Shown in pieces: positions 27,857 through 37,125 of a stretch of DNA of 64,000 nt (its first letter is position 1; each line of letters begins with the position of its first letter). Both the position numbers and the translations under genes were made by a program. Source of the stretch: Bacteroidales bacterium. Lineage in GTDB: Bacteria; Bacteroidota; Bacteroidia; Bacteroidales; VadinHA17. A model generated the notes under the pieces. The model was not told the DNA's origin. It did not search any database and was given only the letters and a program-made list of their open reading frames with translations. The stretch lies in the NCBI GenBank assembly GCA_021371855.1, contig JAJFVL010000003.1:62001-126000 (forward strand). The letters run 5' to 3'.

Positions 27857-28864
27857 ATGAATAAGATAGCAATTGTCATAGCAATTATAATATTGGAAGA
27901 ATTTTCATTATCAGCTCAGGAAAAAAATATTGACTGGATAAAAGAAACAGATAGTGCAGCATGGAGAGCGCGGGATTCCCAGGGAGAGGTAGTTTTTAAA
28001 AACAAGCTTTGGATTTTGGGAGGATGGTTCAGCTCCTACGAAGCCCCGCCCCGCGAAGTCTGGAGTTCACTAGATGGGCGTAACTGGAGTCTGGTAAATA
28101 AAACTGCGCCGTGGATTCATAGTGATTTACCCATGACAATTGCTTTTAAAGGAAAAATGTGGGTAATGGGAGGCTGGTATAATGGAAGACTGGAAGGCCA
28201 TTCTGCAAGTAATCAGGTATGGGCATCATATGATGGTGTAAACTGGAGGCAGGTGACTGAAAAGGCAGCCTGGTCACCAAGGACTGCTGCAGCTATCGTT
28301 GAATTTAAAGGGAAAATCTGGATACTTGGAGGAACTGAGAATTACTACTTCGGGAATAACGAAAGCCTTAAGAATGATGTCTGGTATTCTACTGACGGGA
28401 AAAACTGGGAGCTGGCAACTGCAGATGCAGGCTGGTCACCAAGGGCCTATCATCAGGCAGCTGTTTTAAACGGGAAAATTTATGTATTCGGAGGGGGTAA
28501 TTATGTTCCTGAATATCACGCCAAAAACGATGTATGGTCTTCAGAAGATGGCATACATTGGACAAAGGTCAGTGATACAGCACCATGGCATGAACGCTTG
28601 TGGTTTTCATCGGTAGTCTACCGTGACCGGATATGGGTAATGGGAGGATGGTCAAACAATCCATATAAAAACTGGTCAGATGTCTGGTACTCAAAGGATG
28701 GTAAAGAATGGAAACAACTCAACTCAAATGTATGTTGGAAAGAGCGTCATGAGCTTTCAGCTTTTATCTTTCAGGATAAAATCTGGATCGCCGGAGGAAT
28801 GACTCCCCCTCTGGTGAATGATGTCTGGTCTTTGAAAATCCCCAAAGATTGGTTCAACGATTAA
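27857..28864 (+). CDS. Secreted kelch-like beta-propeller protein
   Basis: A 335-residue protein: signal peptide (MNKIAIVIAIIILEEFSLSAQ), then at least six repeats of about 50 residues. Each repeat combines a strand such as GKIWILGG, KMWVMGGW, GKIYVFGGG or DRIWVMGGW with a second strand pattern such as DVWYSTDGKNWEL, DVWSSEDGIHWTKV or DVWYSKDGKEWKQL. The paired glycines and spaced Trp/Tyr are the kelch/galactose-oxidase-central-domain pattern, so a six-blade propeller is likely. No catalytic Cys-Tyr-copper motif is seen; a binding role is most plausible. It stands alone on the plus strand, downstream of the coiled-coil protein by 172 bp, and faces the DUF5916 gene. Ligand unknown. Confidence 0.85.
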   Translation: MNKIAIVIAIIILEEFSLSAQEKNIDWIKETDSAAWRARDSQGEVVFKNKLWILGGWFSSYEAPPREVWSSLDGRNWSLVNKTAPWIHSDLPMTIAFKGKMWVMGGWYNGRLEGHSASNQVWASYDGVNWRQVTEKAAWSPRTAAAIVEFKGKIWILGGTENYYFGNNESLKNDVWYSTDGKNWELATADAGWSPRAYHQAAVLNGKIYVFGGGNYVPEYHAKNDVWSSEDGIHWTKVSDTAPWHERLWFSSVVYRDRIWVMGGWSNNPYKNWSDVWYSKDGKEWKQLNSNVCWKERHELSAFIFQDKIWIAGGMTPPLVNDVWSLKIPKDWFND

Positions 28865-28929
28865 AATAACTAATTCTTTGAAGCAACTTATATTTACTGA
28901 TTGGACAAATTCCCGCAATCATGCATCGA

Positions 28930-31182
28930 TCATAACGTGAAGGTATGAGAGTACTTAATTTGTAAAGTCTGGCTTTCAATCCGTTGTGATAATGGCGATT
29001 CAGCAAGTACATCAGTATAGTGGCCTTCATTGAAAACTATATAAAAGTCATTTCCTTCCCTTGGATTATATCGTATCCTTATATTGGCATAAAAAGCATC
29101 TTTTGCACTGTTGTGCTGTATGTATGATCCGGCAGATAATTTTGTGCTGAACATATAGGTTAATTTCAGACCAGTTATATGATTGATATATTCCTGATCT
29201 CTTGTGGGAAGTTGAATTGAAGTAAACAAATATTGTCCTTCGAGTTTTATACTTTGTGATATAGCCCAAATTGGTTTTACCTTTACCGAAATCACAGAAC
29301 CATCATAATACTGTCCGATTTCATATTCCGACTCAAAGCTAAGCCTTTTTGATGCCGGCGTCTTTAATGTACCTTTAACAACAAAGAACGAAAAATCATC
29401 TTCCGGGATAAAAGTTTTATTGTCAATATTAAAAGTATCTCTGATTATTTCTCTGTGGAATTCAGGATCAATACTTCCCACAAGTTTATTCTTAGCCTCA
29501 AATTCATATCCCGGCCCTGTTATTAATGTTTCCAAAAGGCCCGTGGTATTATAATATGATGCACATTTATAGTTTACCTTGTGAAAATACAGGAATGAAC
29601 TTTCTCCAGGCATCCATCCGTAACGGATATTCCCATCAAGTACATAGTTATTCCCTCTTTGAACAAATCCCACGGCAGGATTATAATCTTTTCCCAGCCA
29701 GTCAAAAGATGCCCGATAACTCCATCCTTTGTTTTTGTTACTGCTTTGCAGATTTAATCTCAGGTAAGTATTATCCAGGAAATTTTTATAATCTTCTTCT
29801 TTATTGTGCGTCTGCGAAAACTTTAGCTCAATATAGTTGTCTCCGAAAGTATTTGTGTAGGTATCAAAGCCATAGGTGTAATTATATTTACCATCAGCTC
29901 TGATTCTGGAAGTGAAAATTCCACCTGCATATGAATATGGATTGAGGATATTGCGCTTAAATCTAAGCACACTAAAATTCTCTGACGGAAGTTCATTGTA
30001 ATACTTTGCTGTCTGCATATCAATAAATCCCATATCAAATTTGCCAATTTTACCGGTAAGCCGTGCACCTCCAAGAATTCTGACCGGTGACCCGTCATAA
30101 AGACCTATTCTGCGGCTATAAAATAAATTACCATTATTGCCATTATATCCATAGCTAAAATTGAACAGATCTGAGCGTTCCTGGAAAAAAACTCTTTTCT
30201 CAGGATAAGAGAGTGAGAATCTTGTTATGTTTACCTGCTGGTCGTCATCCTCAACCTGTGCAAAATCGGTGTTTGCAGTAAGATCAAGAGTGAGACCTGA
30301 AGTGATTCCGTATTTTAAATCGATACCAGCTTCTTTCGTATACTCTGCTGATCGTTGAAAGGATGTTCCGTCAGTATTTTTACTGTTGGTTATCCTTTGT
30401 CCCGCCAGAATATAAGGTGTTAAGTAAACAGGTTTTCTTGGTTTGATGTCTTGAAATACAATATCATATGCCAGGCTTGGTCTTCGTTTAGCCCACGTTC
30501 CTAATTTTGGATCTAATGCAGGGAATACGATCATTTCATTTTTTCTTGGGATCCATCGATTAACAAGAAATCCCATTGTAATTTTTCCATCCGTAGCTTT
30601 AAACCTTAGACTCGAGAAAGGAATACGCATTTCTACAAACCATCCCTGGTCAGTGATAGTCGTTTTTACATCCCAGTATGTATTCCAGCTCATATTATAT
30701 GGAACAAGATCACGGGAGTCATTGAAAAAGGTATTGTCATACCTGTTTCCTGTCGGTGAAGTGCAGAAGAATACTCCATTTTCGTTATCATTCAGGCAAT
30801 CGATCAATATTCCGATATAGTCATTGTTGCCATTGATGTCATCTCTCTTTTTGCTGTAAGCCTGTATAAGTGAAGGATTTGAGTCGTATAGTTTTCCTCC
30901 TATCCAGAAGTAATCATCGGTATACCCCAACAGGACTTCAGTTTTTTCAGAAGGTTCTTTTCCAGGTATTGGTTGATAGGTGGTTACCGGCAAAGGAACA
31001 ACCTTGCTCCATGCATCCTCGTCAGGCATACCATCAAATTTGATTTCTCCTTCCAAACGGCTGATGATTATGGGATCCTGGGCTGTGCAAACTGAAACTG
31101 GAACAAAACTTAATAAAATCAATATGCAAAACAATTTTCTAAGTTCTCTGCAGGGTGTATTGCTACCTAAAAACAATATCAT
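28930..31182 (-). CDS. DUF5916 protein: CBM9-like domain plus outer-membrane barrel
   Basis: A 750-residue protein. A signal sequence (hydrophobic LFCILILLSFVPVSVCTAQ after a 16-residue polar lead) precedes a family-9 carbohydrate-binding-like domain (about 38-230), with GEIKFDGMPDEDAWSKV, YTDDYFWIGGKLYDSNP and GWFVEMRIPFSSLRF. The remaining two thirds match DUF5916, with YGITSGLTLDLTANTDFAQVEDDDQQVN and FFQERSDLF, followed by many amphipathic strands, typical of an outer-membrane barrel. DUF5916 members are widespread in Bacteroidota and their substrate is unknown; surface sugar binding or uptake is a guess. It is convergent with the kelch gene. No other credible start exists near the signal sequence. 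Confidence 0.86.
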   Translation of the reverse strand: MILFLGSNTPCRELRKLFCILILLSFVPVSVCTAQDPIIISRLEGEIKFDGMPDEDAWSKVVPLPVTTYQPIPGKEPSEKTEVLLGYTDDYFWIGGKLYDSNPSLIQAYSKKRDDINGNNDYIGILIDCLNDNENGVFFCTSPTGNRYDNTFFNDSRDLVPYNMSWNTYWDVKTTITDQGWFVEMRIPFSSLRFKATDGKITMGFLVNRWIPRKNEMIVFPALDPKLGTWAKRRPSLAYDIVFQDIKPRKPVYLTPYILAGQRITNSKNTDGTSFQRSAEYTKEAGIDLKYGITSGLTLDLTANTDFAQVEDDDQQVNITRFSLSYPEKRVFFQERSDLFNFSYGYNGNNGNLFYSRRIGLYDGSPVRILGGARLTGKIGKFDMGFIDMQTAKYYNELPSENFSVLRFKRNILNPYSYAGGIFTSRIRADGKYNYTYGFDTYTNTFGDNYIELKFSQTHNKEEDYKNFLDNTYLRLNLQSSNKNKGWSYRASFDWLGKDYNPAVGFVQRGNNYVLDGNIRYGWMPGESSFLYFHKVNYKCASYYNTTGLLETLITGPGYEFEAKNKLVGSIDPEFHREIIRDTFNIDNKTFIPEDDFSFFVVKGTLKTPASKRLSFESEYEIGQYYDGSVISVKVKPIWAISQSIKLEGQYLFTSIQLPTRDQEYINHITGLKLTYMFSTKLSAGSYIQHNSAKDAFYANIRIRYNPREGNDFYIVFNEGHYTDVLAESPLSQRIESQTLQIKYSHTFTL

Positions 31183-31381
31183 GATAAGCGGATATTTTGA
31201 ATAATAAAAATTTTTGTAAAAGTAACTTTTTTACTTTACTGACCATAGTACCATGAAAAATTCAAGAACATTGTATGAAACTCCTTAATTTGAAAGCATT
31301 ACGGGTCTGATTTACCCTTGCACCGGCAAATCAACTCTTAAATAATTATATCTTTTAAAATCAATTGTTATGATTTTTAAC

Positions 31382-31408
31382 ATGTTTTCACATTTAAAGA
31401 GAAAACAT
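31382..31408. repeat. Inverted repeat, possible operator
   Basis: ATGTTTTC (31382-31389) and its exact complement GAAAACAT (31401-31408) are separated by 11 bp. The repeat lies directly upstream of, and partly over, the -33 position for the promoter element at 31425. Confidence 0.4.
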
Positions 31409-31424
31409 TTGTAAATAAATACTT

Positions 31425-31432
31425 TAAATTTG
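31425..31432 (+). promoter_or_regulatory. -7 promoter element for the first ceramidase-like gene
   Basis: TAAATTTG matches TAnnTTTG. It is 107 bp upstream of the ATG at 31540, so the leader would be about 100 nucleotides. The nearest TTTG (31408-31411) is too close (13 bp) to be a normal -33. Confidence 0.45.
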
Positions 31433-31539
31433 GCCAGCACAATTTGTAAAAAATCTTTCCAGGTGACTGTTATTGATTCTGAAATATGTAGATAATAAGA
31501 TTGTTGTAAAGAATCATATTAATTTAAAACCTTGTTCAA

Positions 31540-32925
31540 ATGACAAAAACATTTTTATTATTGATTGTATCCTTTCTGATCCTGACATTACAGTCTGCTT
31601 CTTCATCAACCATATTTCAGGATGATCTTAAAGGATGGAAAGCAGGTGTTGCAAAAGTGAAGATAACTCCTGGAGAATCATTATGGATGGCAGGTTATGC
31701 TTCACGAAACCATACTTCAGATGGTGTATTAATGGATTTGTGGTCAAAGGCATTGGTTATCGAGGATTCAAAAGGGAAAAAGGGTGTTCTCATAACCAAC
31801 GATCTGGTGAAGATCCCCAAAAGTACCTCCGATCGGATCCGTGACCGGATTGGAGCAACATATGGATTAACAAGATCGCAAATCATTCTGAATTGTTCTC
31901 ACACTCATTCGGGTCCGGTTTTATATGATTCTTTTTCAAATATATATCCACTAAACGAAGATCAGCTTAATAAAGTGAAAGCTTATTCTGAAAAGTTTGA
32001 GAATCAGATCGTAGAGTTAGTTGGTAAAGCTATAGGTTCGATGGTGCCTGCACAAATCTTTGCTCAGAATGGAGTTACCAGGTTTCAGGTGAATCGTCGT
32101 AACAATGCTGAAGCATTAAGTAATAATATTAATGATTTAAAAGGACCGAACGACTATGCTGTTCCCGTAATTAAAGTAGTTAATAAAGCAGGAGAGATAA
32201 TCGCTGTTGCATTCGGATATGCCTGTCATGGAACTGTACTGGATATATATAAGTTCTCGGGTGATTATATGGGATTTGCACAGTTTGAATTGGAAAAAAT
32301 GCACCCTGGTGTCACCGCTCTGTATTTTCAGGGGGCTGGCGCTGATCAGAATCCGTTACCCCGCAGAACAGTGCCCCTGGCACAACAGTATGGACGCACC
32401 CTTGCAGCTGCCGTAGAAAGAGTTCTCAGTGAAGATATGCGAAATCTTGAACCGGTTCTGACTACTGCTTATTCGGAAATTGATCTGGCGTTTGCCGGTC
32501 TGCCACCGACGAAAGAAGAATTACTGGAGATAATGAAGGATTCTTCTCCAACTCCCGGTTACTTAAAAGTTAGCGCAAAATGTCTGCTTCAAAGATTGGA
32601 ACGGGGTGAAACATTAAAAAACACTTATCCTTATCCATGCGAGGTCTGGAAGGTTGGTGATCAGCCAATTTTCGCTTTAGGTGGAGAATTACTGGTACAG
32701 TATGCAATTGACCTGAAAAAAGTTTTTGGTCCCGATATATTTGTATTGGGCTATACCAACGATGTGATGGCATATATTCCTTCAGAGACCGTTCTCAGGG
32801 AAGGTGGCTACGAAGGTACCCGCTCACCCATCTTTACAACCTCATGGAATACGAATATTCCGGCAACGATCCTGCAGGAAATGAGTAGATTGGCAGAGAA
32901 AGCTGGGGTACAGCCGGTAAAATAG
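31540..32925 (+). CDS. Neutral/alkaline ceramidase-like hydrolase, copy 1
   Basis: A 461-residue exported protein with a signal peptide (FLLLIVSFLILTLQSASSS). The body matches the N-terminal catalytic domain of neutral ceramidases: WKAGVAKVKITPGESLWMAGY, metal ligands in NCSHTHSGP, and FGYACHGTVLD. Where neutral ceramidase has its nucleophile Ser in a DxSPN motif, this protein has GADQNPLPR, so the Ser is absent. The C-terminal Ig-like domain of true ceramidases is also missing. It may cleave another amide or be inactive. Bacteroidota make sphingolipids, so a lipid substrate is possible but unproved. A second, more divergent relative follows 255 bp downstream. Confidence 0.84.
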   Translation: MTKTFLLLIVSFLILTLQSASSSTIFQDDLKGWKAGVAKVKITPGESLWMAGYASRNHTSDGVLMDLWSKALVIEDSKGKKGVLITNDLVKIPKSTSDRIRDRIGATYGLTRSQIILNCSHTHSGPVLYDSFSNIYPLNEDQLNKVKAYSEKFENQIVELVGKAIGSMVPAQIFAQNGVTRFQVNRRNNAEALSNNINDLKGPNDYAVPVIKVVNKAGEIIAVAFGYACHGTVLDIYKFSGDYMGFAQFELEKMHPGVTALYFQGAGADQNPLPRRTVPLAQQYGRTLAAAVERVLSEDMRNLEPVLTTAYSEIDLAFAGLPPTKEELLEIMKDSSPTPGYLKVSAKCLLQRLERGETLKNTYPYPCEVWKVGDQPIFALGGELLVQYAIDLKKVFGPDIFVLGYTNDVMAYIPSETVLREGGYEGTRSPIFTTSWNTNIPATILQEMSRLAEKAGVQPVK

Positions 32926-33121
32926 GTCATCGGTTATTAAGAAGTCTATCTTACAATCGGGTAATTACTGGAAGATGTTTTCTTCTGTCAGTTTCTATGC
33001 ATATTATGAGCCACCCGGAAAAAGCTTTGATAAGATTTTAACTGGCAATTTTATACAATAGATTAACCTGTTGATAAATACAAAGAGTATCCCAGGATGT
33101 TGTTTGACAATATTATTTGTG

Positions 33122-33135
33122 ATATTTGCAAATAT
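33122..33135. repeat. 14-bp perfect palindrome upstream of the second ceramidase-like gene
   Basis: ATATTTGCAAATAT is a perfect palindrome, 45 bp before the ATG at 33181. It could be a regulator site or a chance AT-rich palindrome. Confidence 0.35.
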
Positions 33136-33180
33136 TAAAAATGCATGTAAAAACAGAGACAAAATTAAATTTATAAGATT

Positions 33181-34482
33181 ATGAAGAATTTTCATACCAT
33201 TTTTTTGAGATCCTTTTTGTTTTTGACTATAGGATTAATTGCAACCCTGAAAGTATCTGGAGTTGAGATTCCCCAGGTTCAGGATCCAAAAACTTCCGGT
33301 TTGAGACTTGCAACTTTCGAGGTTGATGCCACTCCTCCTTTGGGTTACAAGATGGCTTACGGATCTGCCATTAAAACGGGAGATATGGGTCTGAGGGCTA
33401 AAGGTATTGTATTTCTGGGAGCTGGTCAGCCCATCGTTTTGCTCGCTGTTGACTGGATCAGTATTTCCAACGAGAGCCAGGAGGAATTCAAACGGACTCT
33501 TGCACTTGCAGCAGGGACTACTCCTCAGCGTGTAGCCGTTCATGTGCTTCATCCGCACGATGCACCTAATGGTGATATTCAAAGTGATTTTGTCCTCGCT
33601 GTGTTACATCGTCTTGAGAAAGCTTTGCAGGAGTCTCTCGGACAGGCCCAGCCTGTAACTCAAATGGGGCTTGGTAAAGCTGAAGTGTACAAGGTGGCTT
33701 CAAACAGAAGAATAATGGGTACTGACGGGAAAGTCCGGGCTCCGCGTTGGACAGCTACCAAGGATCCTGCTTTGCGCGCAGAACCTGAAGGTGTAATTGA
33801 TCCGATGGTTTCGATGATCAGTTTCTGGAATGAAGACAAACCAGTTGCAGTCCTTAGTTTTTATGCTACACATCCGCAGAGTTATTATGAGACCGGAATA
33901 CCAAATCCGGATTACCCTGGTATCGCCAGGTTTATGAGGCAACTTGCTGTCCCCGACGCACTTCATATTTATTTTACTGGTGCCGGCGGCAATGTAGGAG
34001 CCGGTAAATATAACGATGGTTCACACGAAAATCGTCTGGTACTTGCTGAACGGCTTGCAGATGGTATGAAAAGGGCGTGGGAATCAAGTAAACTCATTCC
34101 CATAACTTCATCTTCAGTGGATTGGGCCTTCGAACCGGTAACTCTGGTACCCGACACTCTCAATGAATCAATCCTGAGGTCTGCTTATTATAAAAGATAT
34201 AAAGCGGGGAAAAAAATCGACGTGGAATGTCTGTCCCTGGGTAACGCCCGCATACTTTTCATGCCGGGAGAACTATTTGTTGAGTATCAAATTGCAGCAA
34301 AAGCAATGAGACCCGATCTGTTCGTTACAATGGCTGCTTATGGAGATACCGGACCAGGTTATATCCCAACTGCAATCGGATTTAAGGAAGGAGGTTACGA
34401 AGTGGAATCTTCCAAATTGACCCCTGCTGCTGAGAACATTTTAATGACAGCTATGAGAAAGCTTTTAAAAGCAAAACCATAG
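33181..34482 (+). CDS. Ceramidase-like exported protein, divergent copy 2
   Basis: A 433-residue protein with a signal peptide ([20 protein letters not shown]). It shares the layout of copy 1: a start [20 protein letters not shown], a metal-site-like [12 protein letters not shown] in place of [16 protein letters not shown] in place of the second His motif, and [14 protein letters not shown] at the position of the Ser-containing loop. The end [15 protein letters not shown] and [13 protein letters not shown] parallel the GELLVQY and YTNDVMAYIPSE of copy 1. The conserved His residues suggest a metal site, but the nucleophile is not evident. Best described as ceramidase-like of unknown activity. 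It is likely a paralogue of copy 1 after long divergence. Confidence 0.78.
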   Translation: MKNFHTIFLRSFLFLTIGLIATLKVSGVEIPQVQDPKTSGLRLATFEVDATPPLGYKMAYGSAIKTGDMGLRAKGIVFLGAGQPIVLLAVDWISISNESQEEFKRTLALAAGTTPQRVAVHVLHPHDAPNGDIQSDFVLAVLHRLEKALQESLGQAQPVTQMGLGKAEVYKVASNRRIMGTDGKVRAPRWTATKDPALRAEPEGVIDPMVSMISFWNEDKPVAVLSFYATHPQSYYETGIPNPDYPGIARFMRQLAVPDALHIYFTGAGGNVGAGKYNDGSHENRLVLAERLADGMKRAWESSKLIPITSSSVDWAFEPVTLVPDTLNESILRSAYYKRYKAGKKIDVECLSLGNARILFMPGELFVEYQIAAKAMRPDLFVTMAAYGDTGPGYIPTAIGFKEGGYEVESSKLTPAAENILMTAMRKLLKAKP

Positions 34483-34498
34483 GAAAATACAGTTTCCT
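34481..34498. terminator. Possible weak terminator
   Basis: A 6-bp stem, aggaaa with tttcct, encloses a 6-base loop at the stop of the ceramidase-like gene and is followed by a pyrimidine run. It is short, so termination is uncertain. Confidence 0.35.
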
Positions 34499-34564
34499 TC
34501 TTTCCTGGTTGGCAGAGTTATAAGATTCAAAAGGATTAGCCCTGAATTAAAATTTCAAATCATT

Positions 34565-35362
34565 TTAAAATTCACGGATCTTAATATTTCTGAACCATGA
34601 TTCATCATTATGGTTTTGCAGGACGATATGAGCTTTACGTTTATTCTGGAAACCGGGTATCTTGTTAAATTTGCTGATTTTATAAGCTTCGTCAAGTTCT
34701 TTTGAACCAAACTCATATTCAACAACTTTTATTCCATTTAACCAGTGCTCCACATGATTCCCGTCAACCAGAATTCTGCTGCTGTTGAATTCTCCAACTG
34801 GCTTAAGAACTACATTCCTGGAAGGAATAAGATCATATAGTGATCCGGAGAATTGCGAAGGTTTAAGGATACCTTTATAGGTAACATCGTCATCATCGAG
34901 GAGCTGATATTCAAAGCCGAGAGCTGCGAAATCCGAACCATATTTCTGTGACATCTCCTCAGAAACATTATATTTGAGTCCGCTGTTGCCTGCTTTATTG
35001 ATCTTCCATTCAAATGTCAGTTCAAAATTATCAAATGTATTGGTGGTCATAAGATCTCCTCCCTCAACGGGTCGCCCGTCAGGGAGTTTCTTTACATCAC
35101 CTGTGTTAATTTTTCTAATCAGTCCATTTTCAATTACCCATAGACCATTCGGAACATGATCTCTTCCAAGTCCTCTCCATCCATTAAATGTCTTCCCGTC
35201 GAACAGGAGTCTCCACCCGGCTTTTTTTTCTTTATTTGTTAATGTGTTGATTTGGTTTGCTTTATAGTCTTTGTCTGCAGGTACTGTTCTCCAACTGCTA
35301 AATATGAATGATCCAACCATTGCCAGCAACATTACATAAAATTTCAAATTTCTTGTTTTCAT
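34565..35362 (-). CDS. DUF1080 (3-keto-disaccharide hydrolase-type) exported protein
   Basis: A 265-residue protein with a signal anchor (FYVMLLAMVGSFIFSSW) and a DUF1080 jellyroll (about 45-263). Family hallmarks are WRLLFDGKTFNGWRGLG, WVIENGLI, GGDLMTTNTFDNFELTFEWK, NSGLKYN and FEYQLLDDD. Members of DUF1080 include 3-keto-glycoside hydrolases and many uncharacterised concanavalin-like proteins; the precise activity here is unknown. It ends in IVLQNHNDESWFRNIKIREF, normal for the family. It faces the second ceramidase-like gene and is divergent from znuA. Together with the neighbouring DUF5916, kelch and ceramidase-like genes it makes a short stretch of secreted hydrolase-type proteins. Confidence 0.9.
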   Translation of the reverse strand: MKTRNLKFYVMLLAMVGSFIFSSWRTVPADKDYKANQINTLTNKEKKAGWRLLFDGKTFNGWRGLGRDHVPNGLWVIENGLIRKINTGDVKKLPDGRPVEGGDLMTTNTFDNFELTFEWKINKAGNSGLKYNVSEEMSQKYGSDFAALGFEYQLLDDDDVTYKGILKPSQFSGSLYDLIPSRNVVLKPVGEFNSSRILVDGNHVEHWLNGIKVVEYEFGSKELDEAYKISKFNKIPGFQNKRKAHIVLQNHNDESWFRNIKIREF

Positions 35363-35464
35363 CTATAAGTATTTTTAATAATTAGATTTGTCAGTTTAAC
35401 CTGTATCAAAAATAGCTTATATTATTTTATTTACAACACTTGACCTATTTGTTCGGTTATATGT

Positions 35465-35472
35465 TAAATTTG
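35465..35472 (+). promoter_or_regulatory. -7 promoter element for the znu operon
   Basis: TAAATTTG matches TAnnTTTG, 25 bp upstream of the znuA ATG. A CTTG at 35439-35442 sits 22 bp before it and may act as a poor -33. No Zur box was recognised. Confidence 0.5.
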
Positions 35473-35497
35473 TACCCAACATCGAATTTTCTGTTTA

Positions 35498-36370
35498 ATG
35501 GAAAAATATTTCTATTTTTTATTAATATTATTTTTCACTTCATGTGGTCAGCAAAACTCTGATAACAGGAACCGTATTATTACTGTCAGTATAGCCCCTT
35601 TCAAATATTTTGTTGAAGAAATTGCAGGGGATGATTTTGTGGTCAACATTATGGTTCCAGCAGGGTCGAACCCTCATATTTATGAACCCTTTCCTGAACA
35701 AATCAATAAACTAAGGAGGTCTGAGGCATATATAAGCAATGGTTACCTTGGCTTTGAAATGACCTGGCTCGACAGATTTTATGAGATAAACAAGACAATG
35801 AGGAAGTTGTCGTTAGCTGATAAAATCAATCCTCTTGTTTCTGAGCACCATCATGAAGGAGAAAGTGCTGAAGGTGCTGATCCGCATTATTGGGTATCTC
35901 CCGAATGTGCCTTGATAATAGCTTCTTCCGTTAAGGAATTATTGTGCGATATGAATCCCTCACAAAGACAGAAATATGAAACCAGTTATAACGCTCTTAT
36001 TCTGAAAATTCAGGATACAGACAAACATGCCAGGGACCTTTTTTCAAGTGTACATGGAAGGTCTTTTATGATATTCCATCCCAATCTTGGATACCTTGCA
36101 AGGGATTATGGTCTTGAAGAGATATCTGTAGAATATGAAGGCAAGGAACCTCCCCCGTCGAGGATGAAAGAACTCATTGATCGTGCCAGAAAGGATGGAC
36201 TTAAAACAATTTTTGTTCAGAAGGAGTACGATACTAAAAATGCTAAAGCGATTGCAGACGAAATAGGTGCTGAAATAAGAATTATTGACCCTTTGTCAGA
36301 AGACTGGCTGCAATCAACATCAGATATAATAAGTGCACTATATTCCAGTTTAAAAGAAAGTTCGAATTAA
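35498..36370 (+). CDS. znuA: Zinc-type ABC transporter substrate-binding lipoprotein
   Basis: Cluster A-I solute-binding protein that captures a divalent metal in the periplasm and hands it to the permease. The 290 residues start with a lipoprotein signal (LLILFFTSC, Cys16). The metal site is built from His in AGSNPHIYEP, His in GADPHYWVSP, His in MIFHPNLGYLARDYG and a C-terminal Asp in IIDPLSEDW. Between the first two lies a short His-rich loop, SEHHHEGES, typical of zinc binders. It heads a three-gene operon with znuC (9-bp gap) and znuB. Zinc is the best guess; manganese or iron cannot be excluded by reading. Confidence 0.9.
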   Translation: MEKYFYFLLILFFTSCGQQNSDNRNRIITVSIAPFKYFVEEIAGDDFVVNIMVPAGSNPHIYEPFPEQINKLRRSEAYISNGYLGFEMTWLDRFYEINKTMRKLSLADKINPLVSEHHHEGESAEGADPHYWVSPECALIIASSVKELLCDMNPSQRQKYETSYNALILKIQDTDKHARDLFSSVHGRSFMIFHPNLGYLARDYGLEEISVEYEGKEPPPSRMKELIDRARKDGLKTIFVQKEYDTKNAKAIADEIGAEIRIIDPLSEDWLQSTSDIISALYSSLKESSN

Positions 36371-36379
36371 TCAGAGGTT

Positions 36380-37123
36380 ATGGCTTGTTTATTTGAAATG
36401 CATTCTTTATCAGCGTCGTACGACACGAATATTGTATTGCAGGATGTTAACTTCTATGTCAATGAGAATGATTTTGTAGGGGTTATTGGTCCAAACGGAG
36501 GAGGAAAGACGACTCTTTTAAAAGTAATTCTCGGATTGCTCAAGCCGGTAAAAGGAGAAATCATATTCAATAAAGAATTATTAGATGGGAATAAAATTGG
36601 CTATCTCCCCCAGATATCGACAGGGGATCTCAGCTACCCGGTCACAGTTACTGACGTTATCCTTTCAGGTCTGATGTTACAGAAGAGAGTTTTCTCAAGA
36701 ATGTCTGTTTCCGATAAGAAAAAGGCGGCTATGATTATTGAAGAACTTGGGCTGGCGGGGATGTCCGGGGCAACATTAAACGAACTTTCGGGTGGACAAA
36801 TGCAAAGGGTTTTTCTGGGAAGGGCAATTATAGGGGATCCCAAATTATTGTTGCTTGATGAACCTGGTAATTTTGTCGATACGACTTTCGAGAATGATTT
36901 TTATGAAAAGTTAAAAGATCTCAATAAACGTATGGCTATATTAATGGTTTCTCATGATGTCGGGACGATATCGGCGCATATTAAATCTTTCGCCTGTGTG
37001 AACAGAAGTCTTCATTATCATCCGTCGAATGAGATCACATACAAAGACCTGCTTGTTTACGGATGCCCTGTTCAACTTGTTGCACATGGAGATATTCCCC
37101 ATACTGTACTTAAATATCATTAA
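36380..37123 (+). CDS. znuC: Metal ABC transporter ATP-binding protein
   Basis: A 247-residue ATPase that powers the importer. It has Walker A GPNGGGKTTLLK (about 39-50), the Q loop IGYLPQIS, the signature LSGGQMQRVFLGRA (about 136-149), Walker B LLLLDEPGNF and the switch His in MVSHDVG. The signature helix and D loop are normal; the D-loop region reads GNFVDTTFEND instead of the more usual GVD. The C-terminal extension is short and carries several His and Cys. It starts 9 bp after znuA and ends 2 bp before znuB, so translation is probably coupled. Confidence 0.93.
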   Translation: MACLFEMHSLSASYDTNIVLQDVNFYVNENDFVGVIGPNGGGKTTLLKVILGLLKPVKGEIIFNKELLDGNKIGYLPQISTGDLSYPVTVTDVILSGLMLQKRVFSRMSVSDKKKAAMIIEELGLAGMSGATLNELSGGQMQRVFLGRAIIGDPKLLLLDEPGNFVDTTFENDFYEKLKDLNKRMAILMVSHDVGTISAHIKSFACVNRSLHYHPSNEITYKDLLVYGCPVQLVAHGDIPHTVLKYH

Positions 37124-37125
37124 TA

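Larger units (their letters stand above)
31183..31539. other. 357-bp intergenic region upstream of the first ceramidase-like gene
   Basis: AT-rich, with no open frame of note. It holds a T/A-rich stretch near the start of the divergent DUF5916 gene (TACTTTTA on the minus strand, 31216-31223), an 8-bp inverted repeat (31382-31389 with 31401-31408) and a TAAATTTG element at 31425-31432. No RNA gene was recognised. Confidence 0.6.

Noticed and set aside
27857..35362. Polysaccharide utilisation locus
   Set aside because: No SusC-like receptor, SusD-like lipoprotein or glycoside hydrolase is present.
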